NCBI GenBank assembly: GCA_001599755.1 | Contig: BCHX01000004.1 | Coordinates: forward strand, 1,798,001 to 1,862,000 | DNA length: 64,000 bases | Source of the DNA: Gliomastix tumulicola | Taxonomy: Eukaryota; Ascomycota; Sordariomycetes; Hypocreales; Bionectriaceae | Direction of reading: 5' to 3' | Part shown: one piece after another, positions 33,231-43,845 of the stretch | Position numbering within the stretch: position 1 is the stretch's first letter | How the letters are laid out: each line of letters starts with the position of its first letter | The notes under the pieces: generated by a model | Seen by the model: the letters and a program-made list of their open reading frames with translations, nothing else | What the model was told of the DNA's origin: nothing | The model's database searches: none | Made by a program: the position numbers and the translations under genes

Positions 33231-34823
33231 TCATGCCTTCCTGCTGGCAGCCGGAGAGATGATCAGGCCTTCCAAGACAGCATCGGCAGTGAGCCTCGCA
33301 AGCTCGTCGATAGCTCGCTGGCCGACAGTGAATGACGTGTAGAAGAGATGCTGGTCCGGCACCTGGCACTCACCCGAGACTTGGACTGCCGACTCCTCCT
33401 CTGCTGCGTGCGGGTTGCTGGGAACACATGCTGTCCACACATCCGAGAACCGCAAAGCATCATCTTCTGACACTGTCCCATGACCTTGAGAATCAGCCAG
33501 CGACTCTCGTTGCATTTCCTCCTCCTTCATGGTCTCCAGAATGACATCTGCTAGCTTTGAATGTAGCCCTAACCGTTGGGGGAAAGGCACATACACGACG
33601 TTGGCGTCGAAAGGCTTCTCTTTTTCGGGATCCGCGACTCGCAGAATGCTGGCACGTGTCTCGGACCAGGAGCCGGCCTTTGGGGCCTTTTCTGCATCAT
33701 TGGCCGGGATCTCGTTCTCAATACCTTCCGGGCTAGCCTGGCGCTTTTCGGTCCAGCTGTTCATATGCTCCCGGATCCTCGAGTTCCAGCGCTCCGTCAA
33801 CAGGGCGCTATTCCGCAGCTGCTCCGCGCTGGTGTGCGGTACTGATGGCGGCGCTCGGTTGAGCCACCCGGGAGTCAGAGACACATCCAGCAGTTGCGGG
33901 ACGAGAACACGAAAGCTTTCGAGCTTGCGACGATCCACCTCTGCAGCTGCATCGGGGTCAGCCAGCGTCTTGAACTCCTCCTCCGTGCTGTCTGACCAGA
34001 AATTCGAAAAGGCGATGGAGCTCGGGTCTAGTGATTTCCTGTAAAGGAACTCGATCTTGTCGAATATGTGCGTGGCCATGGCGTCGACGACCTTTTCCCC
34101 CGACTGCAGAGGCATGGCTGCCAGTTTCCAGATATCCCAGGTCCCGAACGAGAAGATCCATATCGTGTCCACAGGCGGCTCGCTGGGGGGCGGCAGCGAT
34201 AGGAACTGTGAGACCTGCGCCTCTAGATCGGGTGTCTGCGCTGGAACGGGGTGCTGCTCGTTGACGAAGAGGTAGTCTGAGGCTGGGTTATCCTTCACGT
34301 CGGTGTCATGGGCGATTTGCTGAAGGGATTGAAGCTCCCTGTCATATATCCCGTTCGACGTCAGCCCGGGGCTGTACTCGCTAGTTGGGACAAAAGATAG
34401 CAATGAGGAGCAACTGAGCTGATGGGAGTTAGCTTCATGCATTCTGCCAGGAAAGATCTGGGATGGAACGTCTCATACTTCATCACAAAGCCGCTGGGGC
34501 CAGGTCAGTCTGTCCGAAACACTGTCAGTGGCGCTGCCCATCAGATCTTGCGACCCAAAGGCGACTATCCTCAGGCCAGGGCCTTTCGTCTCTTCTGTGG
34601 GCGCCCAGCTCGTGACATGGCGATATCTCTGTGAGATGTCTTGGGGAACTAGTTGGTAAAAGACGGCTAAAGCGATAACGGCTCCCGTAACTTTGAGTAG
34701 AAGGCCAAGGCCGCCCCGTCGTACGCGGTAAAAGAGGGTTAGGACAATCGCCTTTATGTGCTGAGTCCAAGACGATGTATCTTGGCTCTCGAGCCAGTCA
34801 GGCGTCCACGCGATACTTCTCAT
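33231..34823 (-). CDS. Single-pass membrane protein with SGNH-like lumenal domain
   Basis: Two exons (34823-34479 and 34418-33231, 60-nt intron, phase 0) encode 510 residues. A hydrophobic helix at about 38-58 (LGLLLKVTGAVIALAVFYQL) follows a basic N-terminus, suggesting a type II membrane protein. The downstream domain has the outline of an SGNH/GDSL hydrolase: a beta-strand entering RIVAFGSQDLMGS (block I position), IWIFSFGTWDIWKL (block III position) and a C-terminal DQHLFYTSFTVGQRA where active enzymes have a Dxx(H) pair. The catalytic Asp/His positions appear changed to Thr. The assignment rests on this pattern only. It could be a lipase or esterase relative that has lost activity, or an unrelated fungal family. 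Confidence 0.5.
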
Positions 34824-36031
34824 TGTCTCACGAGGCCCATGGGTGGTACGGTTCACGTGAAACGAAGGGGAGGGAAAGAGAAGATTGAATGGACAGCATT
34901 CATGAGGAGAGGCGCAGACAAGGGGCTCATTGCCAACTGCTTGCGCGGCGAATGGTGGAGTGGTCAGCGAGAGACGGGCATTGACAGAGGCCAAGCGAAC
35001 CCCACACAAAGCGGGAGATGATGCTGTCAAACGAGTAAAGATGATCGTCCCTGCGGGATACTGCCAGGGAACCTCCGTTAAGGTGCCCAATCATCCGACG
35101 GTTCAGCTGCTAGGGGAGCTGAGGACGAAACCTAGGCCGCCTAGTATCCCAGGAAAGCCGAAGGCTAGGGGATGGTTGAGGCTCGGCGGCCGGCTTACCA
35201 GGACAGGAATGCATGGAATCCATGATAATTGCACTCTGATCTCATCCTCGCATCACATACTGGAAGTTGTCGTTCGACAAAGCTCAAGCCTGCGTAGGAG
35301 GCACAGACTCGTGTGTTTCATGGCATAAGGAAGTGGATGAGGACTGTGGAGACCTCGGCCACGTTTGGCAAGAGCGCACGCGACCTCCGACTGCCGTTGC
35401 TTCCTTCCTTGCCTGCAGCTGATGCTTGAAAGCTCAGGGGCTGCAGATTGAATCACCACGTGCTGTATCTCTTGAGGTGGTAACTGGGACAATCATTAGT
35501 GCCAGATCTGGGCGTCCTATTGATGCATGTCTTGATTTAGCATGTGAAACTTGGGGTAAGCTCCATGACTCGTCAAGCTCACGGATCACCTTTATCGCTG
35601 AGCGCCCCTCCTGAATCAGGCACGAGCTTGCCCAGCTAACAACCATCCTCTCTGTGTCCCTCTACACATGCACGACTGCCCATATGGGACACTGAAGCGT
35701 TGATCACCACGGCGCTGTGGACGTGACGGAACATCAAGACCCGAGCAGCTTAGGTAAGCTTTGAATGGGTCCAACCTTGAAGAAACCTGGAAGTTGGAAA
35801 GTGAGACTGGCTCCGCTTCCTCAAACCGCATGCGCCGCCGGTGTTATCTCATTGGCCGGTTCGACGGTTGGAGGGCAGTTCTTGGCTGCCCTGCCAGATC
35901 GCAGAGCTTCAATCCCGCCAAACATCACGCACCCAATCACATCATCACCCAACATTTCTTTGCATACATGTCCCTACCCAGTCCTCGAATCCCGTATCAC
36001 GTCCGACCGTTTCTCGGCAACGCAGGACCCC
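34824..36031. promoter_or_regulatory. Divergent promoter region, SGNH-like gene / large Ser-rich protein
   Basis: The frame of the large downstream protein is open through the last 260 bases from an ATG at 35765, but the composition changes to leader-like sequence and I place the start at 36032. No other gene is supported here. Confidence 0.45.
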
Positions 36032-39000
36032 ATGCGGGCGAGACTCCGCCCGCCGTTCCTCCCCCATTCCGACACTGTGTCTTCCCCGTCCTCGGGAGAC
36101 GGCCAAGACCTGTCGCCTGTCTCCTCGTCCCTCCCACCGACCTTGCCCCCCATCGCTTCCTCGAACATCGATATCGACGTTGACCTGCAGCGCCATGTCG
36201 ATGCTATGTCCTCTCAGTCGGAGAACCGCCCACCCCAGTCGGTGCAGCGATCCCCTTATACAGGCAGCGCAGAGCCTGGGTTCATCGGTGGTGTAGCGTT
36301 GCGAAACTACCGTCGTGACCTCCAGGCGCAAGCCGAAGCTCAGGCCCAGGCCCAGGCCCAGGCTCAGGCACAGTCAAAAGCGCAAGGTCAATCTCAACAG
36401 CCAAGCCAGACACAATCGTCGTTCAAACACGATGCTAGCGATACCATTGCCTCTTTGCCTCGTCCACCCTCGTCGCCTTCGATGCGCAACCGTCCCGTTC
36501 CGACCCCGATCGATACCAATGTGGTTTACAGACCCTCGCCGCAGATTGTGCCACAGCCTTCCAAGTCGACTTCTTCGTTTGTTACTCCCACCGATCTTCA
36601 GAATGTAGCGTCACACAGCGCGACTGGTCGTCGTCCGCCCGGCGTGAGGCTACAGACCGAACCGCCCTCGTTTCCATCCAATGCACCGAGTGTTGAGCCG
36701 CAGAAAACAAAGAAATCTCTCCCCTTTCTGAGGAACCCAATGTCATCGCTGTTGATGAGGAGAAAGAACAGTCAGAATGCTCCGGATCCTGCGCCGCTTC
36801 CGTTGAAGAATGATGATACAGAGACATTCCATGACCCACGCATCAGAGGAACCCGTATTCATGATTTCAGTGCCCCAAGAAAGAGAGAACCTGTCATAAA
36901 GGGAGATGGACCTCCAACGGGTGTCGTGCCCCAGGCCAGCCACCCCCAGGATCCAGAAGCATCGTTCTCACCCGTTCCAGAGAAGGCAGCCGAGAAGACA
37001 GAGAGAGTGGTTGGAGATTACAACGCTACTGCACATAACACGGATGATAACACAGCTCATTCTATGCACCGCCGTTCCTCTATCCAAGCGAGTCAACACA
37101 GAACATCCAGCGACGATAGATCCTCGTTCATCTCGCGAGCCAGCTTCGCCCAGAGGAGGCGGCCCCTGTCACATAGACTAGACAGCACATCCTCGATGGG
37201 GTCAGAGTCTACCAAGGTGTCACGAGCGAGTGATACGACTCTCTCGTCGCCCCCGCGACCAACGAACTCAACCAAGACTAAAGACTCAAGACCCGTTTCG
37301 TTGTCCTCGGAGATCTCTGCACGAGCTATTCCGAGACACATGAAGAGCACCTCTTCTCGTTTCAGCTTTGACATGATCGGGGCAGCCAACGAGGAAAAGA
37401 TCCTTGAAGAAAGACATCGGCAACGAGAGGCAGAAAGGAGAGAGGCGGAAGCAGCCAATCCCCGCAACTCGGGCTATGACGATTATGACGATGAATTCGA
37501 CTACAATGCGATGATGGACGATGACGGGTTAGAAGAAAGGATCCCAGGGGTGAACGCGGACTTGGATGATGAAGAGGACCAGTATTATGTCGAGGATGAT
37601 GCAGACCCAGACGACGACCAGGAAAACTTCGCCGGCTTCGTCTTTCAGCGGTCTAACGTCTCAACGGCAATGCCAACACCTCAGAGTGCTCACTTACTTC
37701 AAACCCCTCGCGACGCGGAGGGTAATGTCATTGGATACGCTGAAACACAAGGGTCTCCTTTCATGGAAGACCCTACCGCCAGTCCAGCACTGGGACAGAC
37801 CATGGCTCAAGCCCAAGGAGCATCATCATTATCAGCTGGTCTCGGCATTCAAAATGTTGGTTTGCATGAATCGTATGGTCCTGGCCATGACGATTACCGA
37901 GATGCAGCAGCACCGTTGCCATCAGAGCCAAAGCCTTCTCGAGGTGCTGTCCCCGACGAGGACTTGTACTTCGATGACGGTATAGTCGGATATGAGGATG
38001 AATTTGCGGACGAGCTCGCCTCTATTCCAGACGGAGAGCCATTTGATGAGTCCCTGTTTGACAACAACGATACCGACCAGTATGGCCGACCGATAGCTGG
38101 TGCGTTTGCACAAGCGCAGGCGCAGGCGCATGCTCACGTCCTCGGACACATCGATAGCCAGGAGCCAAGTGATGCTGGAGGCTTGTCTAATTACGATTCA
38201 AGCACAGCCACCCAAGACTCAGGCACGGCACCCGCGGCGGAATCGCACGCCACTTCATCAGCATCCACTGACCAGCCAACTGAGGGAGGTACAGGTGTAA
38301 ACCTTGACGAGACAGGAGATACCACGCAGCATCCCATGCTTGCATATCAGGCTGCCCTGGCAGAAGCCGCTCATAAGGCAGCAGCATCTGGTAAATTCCG
38401 ATGGGAGTCATCACCCAGCGGGCATGGCAATCCGAACGATTCTGGCCACTCTCCAGATGATGACAATCCTGGCCGCGGCTCTGCGGACTGGGACGATGGT
38501 GGCGACTTCGGATACGAGAATATGGATGACTTCGAATACGATGACGAGGCAATCATTGCAGAAGCCAATGCGAGCGCCCTCGCACATGACTCAGATGGAT
38601 GGTATGGCCAAGAATTCGGTTTCTACTCGGCCCCCGCCAATCAACATCATGGGTCTCGTGCTGATAACTCGTCATCGACCACTGGACACTATCAATATTC
38701 CAACGGGGGCTTCTTTGGCCCCAAGGGTATGAGCGGGCTGGACAGGAGCACGAGCGGTCGTGTTGTTTCCCGGGAGCCAAACCTCACACCCATCACTGAG
38801 CGATCTGAGTATTCGAACCGGAACTCACTTATGAGTCTTGCCGTGCCAGGCCAGGGTTTCGGCACGCCTATCCAAAGTCCGGGGTTAGCACAACTGGCGA
38901 TGATGGCAGACCATGGTGCCGATGATATATCCTTGTCAGGACTGCTTCGGCTACGCTCCAAGGCATGGGGGACGTCTCAAGCGAGCTTGAGCTCTAGCAG

Positions 39001-39397
39001 AGAAGGCTCTCCCAAGTCAGACAGAGGAGAGCTGCCCAGCGCACCGTGGTCTCCGAACTCGGTCAGCAGTCCATACGCGCTCAGTCGACACGGCAGGAGT
39101 GCCTCTGCGGTGTCCAACAACATGAACTGGGAGCTAGCAAACATGGACCAACCACCTGTGTCGCAGGACTTGTCGAGCTCGGCGCCAGCGGCAGATTCAT
39201 TCGCGATCCCAAGAGAAGATTCCTGGACCGGGCCCTCGGCAGGTGGTCCGGCGAATCGAGTCTCGCTGTCGGCGGTTGGAACGGTACAGCCACGCTGGGG
39301 AAGAGAGCCTGAGTATGCTGTTGGGCCTGAACGACGAGGACATGGGCGGCAGAATTCAGGGGACAGTATGTCACAGCTTCGGCAAGAAGGCTATTGA
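36032..39397 (+). CDS. Large low-complexity fungal protein of unknown function
   Basis: One uninterrupted frame. Candidate in-frame starts are 35765, 36032 and 36206; from 36032 the product is 1121 residues. It begins with Pro/Ser-rich sequence, then a motif that looks constrained (GFIGGVALRNYRRDL) followed by a Gln-Ala repeat encoded at 36323-36376. Next come a basic patch (LPFLRNPMSSLLMRRKNS), a helical RFSFDMIGAANEEKILEERH region and a strongly acidic tract rich in Asp, Glu and Tyr (DDYDDEFDYNAMMDDD). The C-terminal third is Ser-rich with many SP/RxxS-type sites. There is no membrane helix or catalytic motif. The acidic and basic islands suggest a scaffold or regulatory phosphoprotein, but I do not recognise the family. 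Confidence 0.72.
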   Translation: MRARLRPPFLPHSDTVSSPSSGDGQDLSPVSSSLPPTLPPIASSNIDIDVDLQRHVDAMSSQSENRPPQSVQRSPYTGSAEPGFIGGVALRNYRRDLQAQAEAQAQAQAQAQAQSKAQGQSQQPSQTQSSFKHDASDTIASLPRPPSSPSMRNRPVPTPIDTNVVYRPSPQIVPQPSKSTSSFVTPTDLQNVASHSATGRRPPGVRLQTEPPSFPSNAPSVEPQKTKKSLPFLRNPMSSLLMRRKNSQNAPDPAPLPLKNDDTETFHDPRIRGTRIHDFSAPRKREPVIKGDGPPTGVVPQASHPQDPEASFSPVPEKAAEKTERVVGDYNATAHNTDDNTAHSMHRRSSIQASQHRTSSDDRSSFISRASFAQRRRPLSHRLDSTSSMGSESTKVSRASDTTLSSPPRPTNSTKTKDSRPVSLSSEISARAIPRHMKSTSSRFSFDMIGAANEEKILEERHRQREAERREAEAANPRNSGYDDYDDEFDYNAMMDDDGLEERIPGVNADLDDEEDQYYVEDDADPDDDQENFAGFVFQRSNVSTAMPTPQSAHLLQTPRDAEGNVIGYAETQGSPFMEDPTASPALGQTMAQAQGASSLSAGLGIQNVGLHESYGPGHDDYRDAAAPLPSEPKPSRGAVPDEDLYFDDGIVGYEDEFADELASIPDGEPFDESLFDNNDTDQYGRPIAGAFAQAQAQAHAHVLGHIDSQEPSDAGGLSNYDSSTATQDSGTAPAAESHATSSASTDQPTEGGTGVNLDETGDTTQHPMLAYQAALAEAAHKAAASGKFRWESSPSGHGNPNDSGHSPDDDNPGRGSADWDDGGDFGYENMDDFEYDDEAIIAEANASALAHDSDGWYGQEFGFYSAPANQHHGSRADNSSSTTGHYQYSNGGFFGPKGMSGLDRSTSGRVVSREPNLTPITERSEYSNRNSLMSLAVPGQGFGTPIQSPGLAQLAMMADHGADDISLSGLLRLRSKAWGTSQASLSSSREGSPKSDRGELPSAPWSPNSVSSPYALSRHGRSASAVSNNMNWELANMDQPPVSQDLSSSAPAADSFAIPREDSWTGPSAGGPANRVSLSAVGTVQPRWGREPEYAVGPERRGHGRQNSGDSMSQLRQEGY
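36323..36376 (+). repeat. Gln-Ala coding microrepeat
   Basis: An imperfect CAGGCC/CAGGCT hexanucleotide repeat encodes alternating Gln-Ala in the large unknown protein. Such tracts change length by slippage. Confidence 0.85.
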
Positions 39398-41584
39398 GAC
39401 TCGGATCCTTCCTGGCTCGCTCAACACACATGGGCTTGAGCAATTTTGGATATGAGCAGCGCGATAGGACGGACCGTCCCATCACCAAAGTTTCTTATCA
39501 TCGTACCGGCGTTTAAAACTTATACGGGAGAGGCATGGACACTATAGGTACATCATATTGCTTGGGCATTCGCGGCAGTATTTGAGGATGGGACCAACAG
39601 GAGATTGTAAGATTGATTGGATGACAGACAACTGACAGACTTAACGCATATAATACTACTAGTAATCAGATAGAGGCCTCTCTTTGAACACGAGCGCTCT
39701 GTAACATCTCAACCCCCTATTCCATCTGACCACGCGATCCCTCACCTTCAGACTATGACGCCATTGAATCAATGCCAAGACGGCCTTTCGGTGGCGTTCG
39801 AGTGGCTCGATTAGCTGTTTCTTAGCAAAACTGGTGCCTGGGCCCACATCTCTGTACCCTGTTCCAGAGAAAGACCTCTCGACATGTTGCTCGTTAGGGC
39901 TAATCTTGCCGTGGACTACATCCACTCTAAGTATTGAGCTAGTCCAGGTTACTCCGAGTCCAAGCAATTCGCGTCGCTAAACAGTGCTTGAGTCCCGCGC
40001 AGTTTTCAAGCTCCCGAGTTTATTGGATGCATGTAGGATTAGAGTTGCCTTGGTCGGGAGGGCGAAAAGGCATTTATCGGCTTAAAAGCTGACTGACTTG
40101 GTCTTCATGCGCGTCGTCGGAAATGAGGCTGAATTCTTCGGACTGTTTCTTTGCCTGGGTTCCAGTTTCTGGGAGCAATGACGCCCTCTCAATCCCTTCC
40201 AAATCCCTTCCAAGCCCACCTTCCTCTTTCGGCAAGCTCTTGCTCAGAATCTCAGACTCGAACGTTCATCACAATATTTTCTGGTTGAAGGAGTCAAGGA
40301 GGATTGAGAGAGACAGACACACATGCAGATACGTAACGTGACCGCAGCAACATGCTCAAATGGCCAGGGACATGCTCCCCCAGGCCTGCCAGGTCGCAGG
40401 GCTCCTGATAAGTGCGAAGTGCAAGGAATCGGCTGGTGGGCATCCTCCTGGAGGGGGGCGACGGACCGCCCTCAAGAAACCTGTAGCTCGGCTGGCCTAT
40501 CAAGAGCGACGGATTGAAGCACGAGGCATCCTGTGTCGTGCTTGTTGGCCACCAACAGTCAGGCTCTCCACAGTGCCACTCACACCCTCCGTCCCCACGA
40601 GATTCCTGACCCTGCCCGCATCAGTTCCTCGGTCAACACCGAGGCGCTGGTGCGGTGCGACATCGATAGCAATGGTATCTGGTCACGAGAGCAGCCGATT
40701 CGGCCGAGCCCCTCCGCTGGACTGCGACAGAGATAAGGGAAGCCCTCTCACTGAAGCGCTCTCCCGCCAATGGTTGCCTCTCTGGGACGAGCCGACTCGG
40801 AAAGCTTGGTAATAGGTAGAGGTAGAGGACGCAAAAACGAATAACGTTCTACTTGGCCCGCGCCTGCCTTCGAATTCGTTCCCAGAGAGACGGTTCCCAC
40901 TTGCAAGTACCCGGTTCTCATCAGAGATAGCGACTAGCGTAGACTATACTCCACCGACAGCGTGAAACAGCGCGGTCTTCCAGGTTGAGAGTACGTAAAA
41001 GCCCGCATGAGGCTGGTACTCGATACAGTGGCGCCAGTTCTTAGGATGGGGGGCCTGTCCAATCCAATCCAATCCCGTCGCCATCCCCATGTCAGTCCTT
41101 TCTCCATCGGGCGGCCTTGCCTTGGACTCGATGCTTTTCTACTGCCGAGCAGGATAGTCGGCGTGCTTTTTAAAAGCCCCGACGCGCCCATCCTGTCCGT
41201 GTCGGCTTGGAAATGGTCTGTCTGTATCTACCTCTTCGCCCTATTTGTCTTTCCCTTTGACCTCTGAGCTCTCTCCCTCGACTCGAACGGTGTTCGCGAC
41301 AATCGCCAGGGTCTGTCATACCACACAGTCAGGCGACCAAGCCGATCAATTGCGACGGGCTGCTCCGATTGCCCTCCAGAGCGTCCCTCCCTTCGAGTCG
41401 CCTCACCCCTCGGTCCTCGTCACCGGTATAACTGCAGCAGCCTGAGCCCTCTTGCTCCCAGGCGTCCGCGAGCCCTCGGTAGCAATTCGACGCTCCCTCG
41501 ACAGCGCAGCTTTCAGTGATACCTGTGTGATCATCGCACCTCCTGCCTTGTGACCAATCGCATTCCGGACAAGCACCCGTGATC
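39398..41584. promoter_or_regulatory. Intergenic region upstream of the first MFS gene
   Basis: 2.2 kb without a supported gene; the longest frame (about 150 codons near 40360) has no recognisable feature. A (CCAAT)3 array lies at 41059-41073. An 11-bp tandem ATCCCTTCCAA occurs twice near 40195. Confidence 0.5.
41059..41073 (+). promoter_or_regulatory. Triple CCAAT array
   Basis: Three contiguous CCAAT pentamers lie about 510 bases before the MFS transporter ATG. CCAAT is the binding core of the fungal HAP/CBC complex, but contiguous copies could not all be bound at once. Confidence 0.45.
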
Positions 41585-43430
41585 ATGGCCGATGCACCCG
41601 AAGTCATGGACGACAAGAAGGCCGTCCAAGGCTTCAAAGACCCGGAGAAGGAGTCTGGCTTACCCCAGCCAGACGACCTCAGAAACGCCGATGGCTCGTC
41701 CATCGCTGGCGGCTCCGATATCCTGTCTCTGCAGGATGTCGATCCCGCCCTGAACATGAAGATGCATCTGGTGAACAACGTGAGTCACTCTTCCTGGTGG
41801 TGAATGGCCCGGCGTGCTCTGCTTTTATTCCTCCCCAAGAACAAGGTGATACTCGAGGCCAATTGTGAACGGTACCGGCTGGCTCTCCCGTGACTTTGCT
41901 GAACTGCCCCGGCTCTGCTATTCGATCCCCCGCCTATCTGGCACACAGTGACTGCTTGCTGACACCGCACAAGGCTATTGATGAGATTGGCTGGACCCCT
42001 TACCACATGAAGCTCTTCTGCCTCAACGGGTTCGGCTATGCTGTCGATTCGATGATTCTTCTATTCCAGTCCATCATTGCGGGCTCGGCTTTCAAAGAGT
42101 TTGGACAGGTTGGGTATGCCAACGGCCTGACGATCGCCGCCTACGTCGGCATGCTTGCCGGCGCCATCTTCTGGGGCTTCGGCGCCGACATCATTGGCCG
42201 CAAATACGCCTTCAACGTCTCGCTGTTCATCTGCTCCTGCAGCTGCATTGTCGCCGGTGGCATGCCCAACTGGCCTGCTCTTGGAACCTTCATTGCTCTG
42301 CTTGGTTTCGGTGGCGGTGGCAACTTGGTCATGGACACGACTGTCTTCCTCGAGTTCCTCCCTGGAAATAAGCAGTGGCTGCTTACCTTCCTCGCCGCTT
42401 GGTGGGGTGTTGGCCAGGCCATTGCCGGCTTCATCGCCTGGGGCTTCATGGTCCCGGAGAGGTGGAACTGCAAGGATGTCGAGACCTGCACCTGGGACAA
42501 CAACTGGGGCTGGCGATACGTGCTCTTCACCGGTGGTGCCATTGTCCTTGTCCTTTCCATTCTGCGAATCACCGTTGTCCGGCTTAGGGAGACTCCCAAG
42601 TACCTTCTCGGCCAGGGCAAGGATGCCGAGGTCGTCGAGGTGTTTCACTGGCTCGCTACCAAGTATAACCGTCCCTGCAGCCTCACCCTCGAGCAACTGG
42701 AGGGCTGCGGTGTCATCAAGTCGGTCCAGAACAAGAAGGGATTCAGCGCATCTCAACTGACTGTCCACATCCGCGGTCTCTTCAGCACCAGGAACATGGC
42801 CATCTCCACGGTCATGATCTGGTGGTCTTGGACTCTGATCGGTCTTGCCTACCCCCTCTTCCAAGTCTTCCTCCCGTAAGTGACGGTCCTTTTCTTGGAT
42901 TGATTTCGTCATTCTGACTTTAAGATGAACACAGTCAATACCTCGAGGCCAAGGGCGCCACCTTCAACCGAACCCCCTTTGAGACGTGGCGAAACTACGC
43001 CCTCACCAACACGAGCAGTATCTTCGGCCCCATGCTTGCTGGCTTCATGTGCAACTGGAAGGTCCTCGGTCGAAAGTACACCATGTCCGTTGGTGCCATC
43101 GTAACCATGGCATTCTTCTTCGGATATACCGCTATCCGCAAGGACTACGAGGACGTCATCTTCACCTGCCTGATCGCCTTCTGTCTCAACATCTACTACG
43201 GCTGCCTGTACGCGTACACGCCCGAGGTCCTTCCCAGTGCTCACCGTGCCACTGGAAATGGTATCTCGGTGGCCTGCAACCGTATCATGGGTATCATGTC
43301 AGCTGTCGTAGCCAGTGAGGCAGACACGGCAACATCGGCACCAATGTATGTGTGCGCTGCGCTCTTCGCGCTGCTCGCCGTGACCTCGGCTCTGTTCCCC
43401 TTTGAGCCGTATGGCAGGAGGAGCTCTTAA
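41585..43430 (+). CDS. MFS transporter, SV2-like/organic solute family
   Basis: Three exons (41585-41779, 41974-42875, 42935-43430) encode 530 residues with consistent phases. A hydrophilic 65-residue N-terminus is followed by about twelve hydrophobic helices. The start of the transporter core reads AIDEIGWTPYHMKLFCLNGF, and GFGADIIGRKYAFNVSLF corresponds to the conserved MFS loop 2-3 motif (D-x-x-G-R-x). Later, LGRKYTMSVGAI repeats that motif in the second half. The central loop carries RETPKYLLGQGKDAEVVEVF. This pattern fits fungal transporters related to animal SV2/SVOP, whose substrates are generally unknown. Intron 1 is 194 nt. The location is most likely the plasma membrane; the substrate cannot be inferred. 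Confidence 0.85.
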
Positions 43431-43845
43431 TCTGACCCGGAACGGGGCGGTTGGGTCGGTGACATATGTGCATATCTGTTCTTGGTGGCGTTATAGACAC
43501 GGCGTGGGCGGAGAGGCTGAGCTGGTCTTGGAACAATGATACCCTGGAACCTGGAGAGTCTTTGGTGTAGTGACAATCGCAGGCTAGACCGATAAAGCGA
43601 ATACCTTCTACAAAATATCAATGGCATCTTGTAACCCATTCAACCATATCTATTGCTTATTGCCTAATTACATGCAGACCCGGAAGATGTGTGACGAGAG
43701 CTCTGAGAATTGCTGACTAAGGTGGACTTTGTCCAATATCCGAACCTATCGCCACCAGTCCATCTATGATTTCTAGATCATCAACCACTTGTCTCAACCA
43801 GTCATCATTTCCTTTGTCTTTGCGGTAACATATTTTCACATAAGG
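43431..43845. promoter_or_regulatory. Intergenic region between MFS and DUF1992 genes
   Basis: 415 bases. It holds the MFS 3' end and the promoter of the next gene. Nothing else is seen. Confidence 0.55.

Noticed and set aside
35765..36031. The ATG at 35765 as the start of the large Ser-rich protein
   Set aside because: The first 89 codons have leader-like composition and no similarity in style to the rest; it remains possible, so it is noted in the feature.
40360..40812. A 150-codon frame upstream of the first MFS gene
   Set aside because: No domain or conserved-looking segment; composition resembles intergenic sequence.
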